Source of the DNA: Shimia_B sp038527375
GTDB taxonomy: Bacteria > Pseudomonadota > Alphaproteobacteria > Rhodobacterales > Rhodobacteraceae
Assembly (NCBI GenBank): GCA_038527375.1
Contig: JBCBFU010000003.1
Coordinates: 70,749-134,748, forward strand
Length of the DNA stretch: 64,000 bases
Direction of reading: 5' to 3'
Under the pieces are notes generated by a model, which saw only the letters and a program-made list of their open reading frames with translations, searched no databases and had not been told where the DNA came from. Shown here one piece after another: positions 49,782-57,395 of the stretch (positions are counted from its first letter, which is position 1; each line of letters starts with the position of its first letter). Both the position numbers and the translations under genes were made by a program.

Positions 49782-50636
49782 TCAGGACCGCCGCGCGATC
49801 AAGAGGACCACGGGGATCGTGACCACATACATTGCGATCCCGTAGACGCCTGAAGCGAGGCCGTATTCGCTGAGTGCCGCGCCCGAGATCAGGCTGGCGA
49901 CCGTGATCCCGAGTGTCGAGTTCTGGACGCCAGCCTCGATGGCGATGGCGAGCCCGTCGGGCCGGTCGAGCCCGGCGGCGCGGGCCAGCCCGAACCCCAA
50001 GGCCAGCAGGATGGCGTTCAACAGGATCACGATGGGTCCGAGGACGGGCAGGTTTTCGACAAACACGCCCCAGTTGGCCGCAAGCGCCGCCAGAACGATC
50101 ACGACAAACAGGATTGCCGCGATGCGAAAGAGGCTGGTGTCGATCTTGGCAGCGGCCCCGGGTGCAAAGCGGCGCAGCAGGAGACCGAGCAAGACAGGCA
50201 CCGTGGTGATCGCAAACATCGAGATGGCCAGCGAGGTGACGTTGATGTCGGGCGCGTCGGCGCCTTGGAAATAGCGGGCGCTCATGCTCAGAAGGATGGG
50301 CAAGGTCAGCGCGGTGGTCAGCGATATGACCGCTGTCAGCGTGATCGACAGAGCGACCGTCCCGCCCGCGATCCGGGTGATAATGTTCGATGTGACGCCG
50401 CCCGGGCTGAAGGCCAGGATCATGACACCGACGGCTAGCGCGCCGGGCAAGGGCAACACATGCAGAAGCGCAAAGGCCACCAGGGGCAGCAGGACCAATT
50501 GGGCGATGGCGCCAATCGCAAAGGCCTTGGGCCGGGTGAGAACGCGCGCGAAATCTCCAAAGGTCAGGCCGACCCCGAGCGAAAACATGATGAAGGCCAG
50601 CGACAGCGGCAGCCCGACATTGAGCAGAAAATCCAA
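49782..50636 (-). CDS. Bile acid:sodium symporter family transporter
   Basis: A 284-residue inner-membrane protein with nine to ten helices. It has the BASS-family sodium-site segments ILAFSPGGVTSNIITRIAGG (near residue 75) and EAGVQNSTLGITVASL (near residue 245). Bacterial members carry organic anions, pantoate or sulfate-type solutes, so the bile acid name is only historical. It lies alone, convergent with the SPFH/NfeD operon. The 157 bases between its start and pyrF hold no gene. Confidence 0.88.
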   Translation of the reverse strand: MDFLLNVGLPLSLAFIMFSLGVGLTFGDFARVLTRPKAFAIGAIAQLVLLPLVAFALLHVLPLPGALAVGVMILAFSPGGVTSNIITRIAGGTVALSITLTAVISLTTALTLPILLSMSARYFQGADAPDINVTSLAISMFAITTVPVLLGLLLRRFAPGAAAKIDTSLFRIAAILFVVIVLAALAANWGVFVENLPVLGPIVILLNAILLALGFGLARAAGLDRPDGLAIAIEAGVQNSTLGITVASLISGAALSEYGLASGVYGIAMYVVTIPVVLLIARRS

Positions 50637-50793
50637 GGGTCCCTCCCGAAAAGCGTGGCGCGTTTGCGCGCCTTATGTGGGAGGGAGGGTGATCGGGCCG
50701 GGCGCAGTTGGCAAGCCCGTTGTCTCGAACTGGCTGAGACCGCCCCCTTCGACGGTCCACAATAACTCGCGCCGCAGACGCCCACACATGGGT

Positions 50794-51519
50794 TCAGTGA
50801 TTTGGGCGTTTGGCCTGTGGCGACGCCATTTCTGCAAGGATGGCCTGCGCGGCGGCTGCGGGATCGGGCGCGCGCCAGATCGGGCGGCCCACGACGACGT
50901 GGTCGGCGCCTTGGGCAATGGCTTCGGCCGGGGTCATGGTGCGTTTCTGGTCACCCTTGTCGGCGCCTGCGGGGCGGACGCCGGGCGTCACGATCAGCTT
51001 GCCCTCGGCCTCGGGCAGGGCGCGGATGAGGGCGGCCTCCTGCGGGGAGGCGATGACGCCGTCGGCCCCTGCGGCCAGCGCGCGGCCCGCGCGTTCGGTG
51101 ACGAGGTCCGGGATCGCGCCCTCCTTGATCAGCGCATCGTCGAGGTCGCCCCGGTCGAGCGACGTCAGAACGGTCACGGCGAGGATTTTCATGTCGCTGC
51201 CGCCTGCGCCCTGACGCGCGGCGTCCACCACGTAAGGATCGCCATGCACGGTCAGGAAATCGAGGTCGAATTGCGCGATCCCGCGCACCGCAGCCTCGAT
51301 CGTGGCGCCGATGTCAAAGAGCTTCATGTCGAGGAAGATGCGCTTGCTGTGCTCGCTTTTCAGCTCGTTGGCCAAGGCGAGGCCGCCGCCGGTGAGCATG
51401 CCCAGCCCGATCTTGTAAAAGCTCACGCTGTCGCCAAGGGCTGCGGCAAGGTCGAGCCCGTCGATCACGTTGGGCACGTCCATCGCCACGATCAGGCGGT
51501 CATCTGCAGAAAGTGTCAT
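50794..51519 (-). CDS. pyrF: Orotidine 5'-phosphate decarboxylase
   Basis: Decarboxylates OMP to UMP, the last step of pyrimidine synthesis. The 241-residue protein has the catalytic motif FLDMKLFDIG (Asp, Lys and the second Asp, near residues 60-69), the DRLIVAMDVPN start, VTVLTS and the phosphate-binding VTPGVRPAGADKGDQKR. The residues are complete and the length is standard. There are no other pyrimidine genes nearby. Confidence 0.95.
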   Translation of the reverse strand: MTLSADDRLIVAMDVPNVIDGLDLAAALGDSVSFYKIGLGMLTGGGLALANELKSEHSKRIFLDMKLFDIGATIEAAVRGIAQFDLDFLTVHGDPYVVDAARQGAGGSDMKILAVTVLTSLDRGDLDDALIKEGAIPDLVTERAGRALAAGADGVIASPQEAALIRALPEAEGKLIVTPGVRPAGADKGDQKRTMTPAEAIAQGADHVVVGRPIWRAPDPAAAAQAILAEMASPQAKRPNH

Positions 51520-51631
51520 GGAAGCCCCCTCTGGCGCCCGGGCGGCGCGGTCGGGGTCGGCCTAGCCTGTGGGCAGGCAGGTCGCAAGGGGATCAGGCCC
51601 GGAACGGCAGGCGGGGCATGCCTGCGCGGTG

Positions 51632-51649
51632 CAAGACCATGTGGTCTTG
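51632..51649 (-). terminator. Hairpin after the 96-residue gene
   Basis: A perfect 8-bp palindrome (CAAGACCA / TGGTCTTG) with a 2-base loop lies 5 bases beyond the stop of the minus-strand gene at 51654. Confidence 0.5.
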
Positions 51650-51653
51650 GGTG

Positions 51654-51944
51654 TCAGGCGACGCGCCGTTCGGCCCCGAGGGGTTTGAGACCTTTTGCAA
51701 AGGTCAACCGCGCTTCGCCGGATCGCACTTCGGGCATGCGGCGCAATTGGCGCAGGGCATCGCCCACAAGAAGCGCATCGGGGCGCACCCGGCGCGAGGG
51801 CGTTGATTGGCACCGCAGCGTGATGGTTTGTGTGCCCGTGGTTGCGGTCCGGCTTTGACCGAGTTCGAGTTGCACATCGCCCAAGATCATCGAGGCGTCG
51901 TCGCTGAACCGCATCGAGACGATTGTGATATCAAGTACGTGCAT
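51654..51944 (-). CDS. Small protein of unknown function
   Basis: A 96-residue cytoplasmic protein without recognised domains. The first half looks like beta strands (MHVLDITIVSMRFSDDASMI, then LGDVQLELGQ), followed by an Arg-rich tail. No signal peptide or membrane helix. It is the last of three small minus-strand genes ahead of clpB. Gene status rests on coding-like codon use, an adequate ATG and the hairpin immediately after its stop. Confidence 0.6.
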   Translation of the reverse strand: MHVLDITIVSMRFSDDASMILGDVQLELGQSRTATTGTQTITLRCQSTPSRRVRPDALLVGDALRQLRRMPEVRSGEARLTFAKGLKPLGAERRVA

Positions 51945-52035
51945 GGCGCAGCCTCCAACCGTGATTGGGAAAGCTTGCGTCGCAGAGTTTAAGGTCAGGT
52001 AAATCAGAGGCTGCCCTGATCACCCCGCAGGCCAT

Positions 52036-52299
52036 TTAAGCGGCGACAGCCGTCAACGGGCCGCGATCTGTGACCGGATTGGGCATCAGGGCCGCAATGC
52101 GCGCGGCCTCTGCCTCGATCAGGTGGCGCGTGTCGCCGCGCGCGTGGCGGATGCGATCGAGGGCAAGTGACACGAACACGCGCCGCTTGCGCACGGGCAG
52201 GGTTGCCCGGTCAAAGACCTCCAGCGTGACCCATGCCTCCAGCCGCCCGAAATCACGGTCGCGCCGGATGCAGTCGACGGTTTTGGACAGGATGAACAT
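52036..52299 (-). CDS. Small protein of unknown function
   Basis: An 87-residue protein, strongly basic and with alternating hydrophobic pattern (MFILSKTVDCIRRDRDFGRL, then EAWVTLEVFDRATLP). No recognised family. It lies 10 bases downstream of the 61-residue gene and 91 bases upstream of the 96-residue gene on the same strand, so the three may form a small operon. Confidence 0.6.
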   Translation of the reverse strand: MFILSKTVDCIRRDRDFGRLEAWVTLEVFDRATLPVRKRRVFVSLALDRIRHARGDTRHLIEAEAARIAALMPNPVTDRGPLTAVAA

Positions 52300-52309
52300 G
52301 TGTCTGGCC

Positions 52310-52495
52310 TTACCCGTGGCCTGCCTGCGCTTGCAGGGCGGTCACGATCTGCTGGGCGGTCCAGCTGCGGTGGCCAGATGCGCGCAGGTGTTTGCGGGTC
52401 GGGCCTTCGGGTGCGGCGAGCGTAACATCGGCGGTAAAGGCGTTGGAGCCTGCATCGAACGTGACATGCTCTACGCGGATGATCTTATGGGCCAT
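52310..52495 (-). CDS. Small protein of unknown function
   Basis: A 61-residue protein starting MAHKIIRVEHVTFDAGSNAF, with a likely beta-hairpin followed by a helical, Gln/Ala-rich tail (RSWTAQQIVTALQAQAGHG). The ATG at 52495 has GAGGA about eight bases upstream. A longer frame begins at 52552 but has no ribosome site. No family recognised. Confidence 0.6.
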   Translation of the reverse strand: MAHKIIRVEHVTFDAGSNAFTADVTLAAPEGPTRKHLRASGHRSWTAQQIVTALQAQAGHG

Positions 52496-52615
52496 TATAT
52501 GGTGTCCTCTGCTCGTGGCATTTCGTGCCGTCTCGTTGAGGTGGGGAGCCACCTTAAAAGGTTAACGGGGAATCACCTGATTGTGTTCCCTCTCGTCTTG
52601 CGGCCGGTGGCGCGG

Positions 52616-52645
52616 CTTGCGCATCGCGCCGCGCGTTCCCATCTA
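52616..52645 (+). promoter_or_regulatory. Sigma-32-like heat-shock promoter of clpB
   Basis: CTTGCGC (52616-52622), a 15-base spacer and CCCATCTA (52638-52645), about 75 bases ahead of the clpB ATG. This fits the heat-shock consensus CTTG(A/C)-type -35 and CCCAT-type -10. There is no strong sigma-70 promoter in the same stretch. Confidence 0.6.
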
Positions 52646-52719
52646 AGGGTCAAGGCTTCAGGCGGCGTGCTGCAAGGCAGGCGCTGGCGTGACGAAGTGC
52701 TTGGATAAAGGAGAGACCG

Positions 52720-55332
52720 ATGAACTTGGACAAGTTCACCGAGCGTGCCCGCGGGTTTCTGCAGGCCGCACAAACGATCGCCGCGCGGGAAGATCACCAG
52801 CGGCTGACCCCTGAACATCTGCTCAAGGCGCTGCTTGATGACGGCGAAGGGCTGGCCGCCAACCTGATCGCGCGCGCGGGTGGGGATGCCCGTGTGGCGT
52901 CGCAGCAGGTCGATCTGGCCGTGGGCAAACTGCCCGGCGTGTCGGGGGATGCGGGACAGATCTACGTGGATCAGACGCTGGCCAAGGTACTGGCGCAGGC
53001 TGAAACGCTGGCGACCAAAGCCAAGGACAGCTTTGTCACCGTCGAGCGCGTGTTGATGGCGCTGGCCATGGTGCGGTCGAAGGCGAAAGACGCCTTGGAC
53101 ACAGCGGGCGTATCCGCGCAGGCGTTGAATTCAGCCATTGAGGACATCCGCAAGGGCCGGACCGCCGACAGTGCGTCCGCCGAGGATAGTTTCGAGGCAT
53201 TGGAGAAATATGCGACCGACCTGACGGCGCGTGCGCGCGAAGGCAAGATCGACCCGATCATCGGGCGCGACGACGAGATTCGCCGCGCGATGCAGGTTCT
53301 GAGCCGCCGCACCAAGAACAACCCTGTTCTGATCGGTGAGCCCGGTGTGGGTAAGACCGCGATTGCCGAGGGTCTGGCCTTGCGCATCATCAACGGTGAT
53401 GTGCCTGAGAGCCTGCGCAACAAGCGGCTTTTGTCGCTGGATATGGGCGCGCTGATTGCCGGGGCGAAGTATCGCGGTGAGTTCGAGGAGCGGTTGAAGG
53501 CCGTGCTGAACGAGGTGACGAGCGCCGCGGGCGACGTGATCCTGTTCATCGACGAGATGCACACCCTTGTGGGTGCGGGCAAAACGGACGGGGCGATGGA
53601 TGCCTCGAACCTGCTGAAACCTGCGCTGGCGCGGGGGGAGTTGCACTGTGTGGGTGCGACGACGCTGGATGAATACCGCAAGCATGTGGAGAAGGACGCC
53701 GCCCTTGCCCGCCGGTTCCAGCCGGTGCAGGTCGACGAACCCACCGTGACCGACACGATCAGCATCCTGCGGGGGATCAAGGAGAAGTACGAGCTGCACC
53801 ACGGGGTGCGGATCTCGGACTCTGCGTTGGTGACGGCGGCGACGCTGTCGCACCGCTATATCACCGACCGCTTCCTACCTGACAAAGCCATCGACCTGAT
53901 GGACGAGGCGGCTTCGCGTTTGCGAATGGAGGTGGATAGCAAGCCCGAGGAATTGGACGCGTTGGATCGCCAGATCCTGCAGCTTCAGATCGAGGCGGAA
54001 GCCTTGAAGAAGGAAGATGATGCAGCGTCGAAGGATCGGCTCGCCACGCTCGAGAAAGATCTGTCTGACCTGCAGGAGAAAGCGTCCGAGATGACGGCGC
54101 AGTGGCAGGCCGAGCGGGACAAGATGGCGTCTGCCCGCGACCTGAAGGAAGCGCTCGATCAGGCGCGGGCCGAATTGGATCGCGCCAAGCGGGAGGGCAA
54201 CCTCGCGCGGGCGGGGGAGCTGTCTTACGGCGTGATCCCAGAGCTTGAGAAGAAGCTGGGTGAGGCCGAGGATGCCGAGGGCAACATGGTCGAAGAGGCC
54301 GTGCGCCCCGAGCAGATAGCGCAGGTGGTCGAGCGGTGGACCGGTATCCCGACGTCCAAGATGCTGGAAGGCGAGCGTGAGAAGCTGCTGCGCATGGAGG
54401 AAGGTCTGGGCCGCCGCGTGATCGGTCAGACATCCGCCGTGCGGGCTGTGGCAAATGCTGTGCGCCGGGCGCGCGCGGGTCTCAATGACGAGAACCGTCC
54501 GCTGGGGTCGTTCCTGTTCCTGGGGCCGACCGGCGTGGGTAAGACCGAGCTGACCAAGGCCGTGGCCGAGTTCCTGTTCGACGATGACAGTGCGATGGTG
54601 CGCATCGACATGTCGGAGTTCATGGAGAAGCACGCGGTTGCGCGTCTGATCGGCGCGCCTCCGGGTTATGTGGGCTATGACGAAGGCGGCGTGCTGACCG
54701 AGGCCGTGCGGCGCAAACCCTATCAGGTGGTGCTGTTCGACGAGGTCGAGAAGGCGCATCCGGATGTCTTCAACGTGCTTTTGCAGGTGCTGGACGACGG
54801 CGTGCTGACCGATGGTCAGGGCCGGACCGTGGACTTCAAGCAGACGCTGATCATCCTGACGTCGAACCTGGGTGCGCAGGCGTTGTCGCAATTGCCCGAT
54901 GGGGCGGATGCGGCGCAGGCCAAGCGCGACGTGATGGACGCGGTACGGGCGCATTTCCGGCCCGAGTTCCTGAACCGTCTGGACGAGACGATCATCTTCG
55001 ATCGTTTGGGGCGCGCGGATATGGACGGGATCGTCGATATCCAGCTGGCACGTCTGCAGAAACGTCTCGCGGGTCGCAAGATCGCGCTGGAGCTGGATGA
55101 CGCGGCCCGCAAATGGCTGGCCGATGAGGGGTATGACCCTGTCTTTGGCGCGCGGCCTTTGAAGCGGGTGATCCAGCGGGCATTGCAGGACCAGTTGGCC
55201 GAGATGCTGCTGTCGGGCGACGTGATGGACGGGGCGGTTGTCCCGATCAGCGCGGGTGCTGACGGGCTGATCGTGGGGGACCGTCTGTCGACCTCGGACC
55301 GGCCGCTCCCCGATGATGCCGTGATCCACTGA
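52720..55332 (+). CDS. clpB: ATP-dependent disaggregase ClpB
   Basis: The 870-residue Hsp100 protein extracts polypeptides from aggregates with DnaK. The order is an N-terminal double Clp_N domain (1-145), NBD1 with Walker A GEPGVGKTA near residue 206, and a coiled-coil middle domain (about 400-530) that contacts DnaK. NBD2 follows with Walker A GPTGVGKTE near residue 601, then the D2-small domain. All ATPase residues appear intact. AAGGAGAGA precedes the ATG. A sigma-32-like promoter lies upstream and a strong terminator follows. Confidence 0.97.
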   Translation: MNLDKFTERARGFLQAAQTIAAREDHQRLTPEHLLKALLDDGEGLAANLIARAGGDARVASQQVDLAVGKLPGVSGDAGQIYVDQTLAKVLAQAETLATKAKDSFVTVERVLMALAMVRSKAKDALDTAGVSAQALNSAIEDIRKGRTADSASAEDSFEALEKYATDLTARAREGKIDPIIGRDDEIRRAMQVLSRRTKNNPVLIGEPGVGKTAIAEGLALRIINGDVPESLRNKRLLSLDMGALIAGAKYRGEFEERLKAVLNEVTSAAGDVILFIDEMHTLVGAGKTDGAMDASNLLKPALARGELHCVGATTLDEYRKHVEKDAALARRFQPVQVDEPTVTDTISILRGIKEKYELHHGVRISDSALVTAATLSHRYITDRFLPDKAIDLMDEAASRLRMEVDSKPEELDALDRQILQLQIEAEALKKEDDAASKDRLATLEKDLSDLQEKASEMTAQWQAERDKMASARDLKEALDQARAELDRAKREGNLARAGELSYGVIPELEKKLGEAEDAEGNMVEEAVRPEQIAQVVERWTGIPTSKMLEGEREKLLRMEEGLGRRVIGQTSAVRAVANAVRRARAGLNDENRPLGSFLFLGPTGVGKTELTKAVAEFLFDDDSAMVRIDMSEFMEKHAVARLIGAPPGYVGYDEGGVLTEAVRRKPYQVVLFDEVEKAHPDVFNVLLQVLDDGVLTDGQGRTVDFKQTLIILTSNLGAQALSQLPDGADAAQAKRDVMDAVRAHFRPEFLNRLDETIIFDRLGRADMDGIVDIQLARLQKRLAGRKIALELDDAARKWLADEGYDPVFGARPLKRVIQRALQDQLAEMLLSGDVMDGAVVPISAGADGLIVGDRLSTSDRPLPDDAVIH

Positions 55333-55353
55333 TCCGGTTTGACGCGATGATGG

Positions 55354-55384
55354 AAGGCCCTGCCGTTTGGCGGGGCCTTTTGCG
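55354..55384 (+). terminator. Rho-independent terminator of clpB
   Basis: AAGGCCCTGCC pairs with GGCGGGGCCTT (one G-T pair) over a 4-base loop, followed by TTGCGTTT, 21 bases after the clpB stop. Confidence 0.85.
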
Positions 55385-55502
55385 TTTGGGCGCAAAGTTA
55401 CCCCCATGCTTGCACCTGCGGGTCACAAAGCCGCCGGGATTGTCGTCTTCGTTAACTATTGGCGCGGGTGGGGCTTGCGCCGATTGGTGAGTGGAGGCGC
55501 CC

Positions 55503-56579
55503 GTGGGCGGCTGGAATGGCTATTTGAGTAACCCGTCCTTGCAGAACGGGATCACACCCGCAGAGTTCAGGGCGCTGGGCCTTGGGATGCGTGCGCCTGC
55601 GGAGGCGGCGCAGTTCGTAGGTGCGCTGGGTGCCGCGCAGGTGGCGTTGGCGTTGACAGGCCGGTCTGTCCGGCGCGGTCTGGTGGGCGACAAGCTGTAT
55701 TTCGACACGCTCATGCGCGGTGCGGGTTTTGCGGTGCCACGCGTGCAAGCGGTGATGGGGCGCGATGCGGGGCTGCGCGGAGTGGCGAGCCTGACGCGGT
55801 TCCAGGACCTGCGCGCGTTTTTGGCCAATGACGCGGAATTCCCGCTATTCGTGAAGCCGGTGCAAGGGCAGCGCAGTGATGGTGTGATGATCGTCACCCG
55901 CTTTGATCTGTCCACGGGGCGGGTGTTCACCCATGAGGGGCGGATGCAGCTCAAGGAATTTGCCGCACGGCTGGCCCCATGGGCCGAACATGGCGTGTTG
56001 TTGCAATCGCGGTTGCAGCAGCATCCCGATCTCGTCGAACGCGTGGGTCTGGCCATCGGGTGCGTGCGGATGATCACGTGGCGCGACGGCCAAAACCTGC
56101 ATCGGCTCGGGACGTTTTGGAAAGTTCCGCGGCAAGATGCGGTGGCCGACAATCACTGGCGCGGCAACCTTTTGGCGGATGTGGATATGGCGCGCGGTGT
56201 CGTGGGCAAGGTTGTGGATCGGCTGGATGTGGCGGCGGACGCGGTTGAGCGCCATCCGGATACCGGGCTGGCGCTGTCGGGGACTGCGCTGCCGGGCTGG
56301 TCTGACCTCATGGAAATGACCGATCACGCCGCATCCTTCCTGTCAGGGCTGCCCCTTGTGGGCTGGGATGTGGCGCTGACACAAGACGGCCCGGTGATTG
56401 TCGAAGCGAACTCGAGCCCGTCGCTCGATATCCCGCAATACCTGACTGGGCACGGATTGCTCGCCCATGAAGGTGTGGCCGAGGTCTGGCGCAAACGGCA
56501 CGCAAAGGCGCGCGCGGCGCGCAAGGGCAAGGTCGCCAAACGCCTGAGTGTTTTGGCCAAGCGTCGCCCGGCGGCCTAG
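55503..56579 (+). CDS. ATP-grasp family protein (sugar-transfer-associated type)
   Basis: A 358-residue protein related to the YheC/D- and sugar-transfer-associated ATP-grasp groups. Visible elements are FPLFVKPVQGQRSDGVMIV, where an ATP-binding Lys sits, and MITWRDGQNLHRLGTFWKVP. A late PVIVEANSSPSLDIPQYL carries the Glu and Asn magnesium ligands. It probably ligates a carboxylate to an amine or thiol on a cell-surface or secondary metabolite. Two GTG starts are possible: 55503 (after GGAGG) is favoured over 55491. No partner genes are adjacent. Confidence 0.8.
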   Translation: MGGWNGYLSNPSLQNGITPAEFRALGLGMRAPAEAAQFVGALGAAQVALALTGRSVRRGLVGDKLYFDTLMRGAGFAVPRVQAVMGRDAGLRGVASLTRFQDLRAFLANDAEFPLFVKPVQGQRSDGVMIVTRFDLSTGRVFTHEGRMQLKEFAARLAPWAEHGVLLQSRLQQHPDLVERVGLAIGCVRMITWRDGQNLHRLGTFWKVPRQDAVADNHWRGNLLADVDMARGVVGKVVDRLDVAADAVERHPDTGLALSGTALPGWSDLMEMTDHAASFLSGLPLVGWDVALTQDGPVIVEANSSPSLDIPQYLTGHGLLAHEGVAEVWRKRHAKARAARKGKVAKRLSVLAKRRPAA

Positions 56580-56580
56580 G

Positions 56581-57348
56581 TTATCCGCGCAGGGATGGCA
56601 GGCCGATCCCCGTGCTTTCGAACCCACCATCGACCGAGATCAGTTGCCCGGTGACATAGCTTGCCGCGTCGGAGCACAGGAAGGTGATGACCTGCGCGAT
56701 CTCATCCTCGTTGCCATAGCGGTTGAGGGGGATGGCGTCGTGATAGGCGTCGATGATGTCTTGGGTGTGGACGGCCATCGCCAGCTTGGTGCGCACCGGG
56801 CCGGGGGCCACCGCATTGGCGCGGATGCCGTATTCACCCAGTTCCGCCGCCTGTTGTTCCGTCAATGCGACGACAGCGGCCTTGGACGTGCCATAGGCTA
56901 CCCGGAGGGTGGAGGCGCGCAGGGCCGAGATCGAGGCGATGTTCACAAGGCAGCCCTTGGTCTTTTTCAACTCGGGCACGGCGGCCTGACTGACCAGGAA
57001 CGTCCCGTCGAGGTTTACCGACATCACCCGCCGCCAGCGGTCGAAATCCGTCTCTTCGATCGGTCCGAAATCCGCGATGCCCGCGTTGTTCACCAAAGCA
57101 TCAAGGCGGCCAAACTGCGCGACCGTTTCGCGGATCATCTGCGGTGCGTGCTGTGGGTTGGAGATATCGAGGGGCAGGGCCAGCGTGCCGTCAGGCGCGG
57201 ATTGCGCAAGTTCGTCCGCGTCCCAATCCACGAGGGAAACGTTCCAGCCTTGGTCGAGGAAAAGTTTGGTGGTGGCCAACCCGATGCCGCGCGCGGCCCC
57301 GGTCACGAGTGCGGTTTTGGGGGCGGTTTTCGGGGTGGTGTCTGTCAT
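56581..57348 (-). CDS. Short-chain dehydrogenase/reductase (classical SDR)
   Basis: A 255-residue cytoplasmic SDR with the cofactor motif TGAARGIG (residues 16-23) and the NNAG motif. The active site is Ser (IASISAL) and Tyr-x3-Lys (YGTSK), and the C-terminal YVTGQLISVDGGF is of FabG/glucose-dehydrogenase type. An acidic residue after the second strand (SLVDWDADE) favours NAD over NADP. The substrate is unknown. It is convergent with the ATP-grasp gene, one base apart. Confidence 0.88.
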   Translation of the reverse strand: MTDTTPKTAPKTALVTGAARGIGLATTKLFLDQGWNVSLVDWDADELAQSAPDGTLALPLDISNPQHAPQMIRETVAQFGRLDALVNNAGIADFGPIEETDFDRWRRVMSVNLDGTFLVSQAAVPELKKTKGCLVNIASISALRASTLRVAYGTSKAAVVALTEQQAAELGEYGIRANAVAPGPVRTKLAMAVHTQDIIDAYHDAIPLNRYGNEDEIAQVITFLCSDAASYVTGQLISVDGGFESTGIGLPSLRG

Positions 57349-57352
57349 GGGC

Positions 57353-57388
57353 AAAGAAAAGCCCCCCGCACGGCGTGGCGCAAGGGGC
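57353..57388 (-). terminator. Rho-independent terminator of the RTX gene
   Basis: On the minus strand, GCCCCTTGC pairs with GCGGGGGGC (two G-T pairs), 10-base loop, followed by TTTTCTTT, 8 bases after the RTX stop. It sits directly ahead of the SDR start. Confidence 0.8.
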
Positions 57389-57395
57389 ATTCGAT

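Noticed and set aside
49782..50636. A specific bile-acid transporter
   Set aside because: The family name is historical; the sequence shows only the BASS fold, and no bile-acid genes are present.
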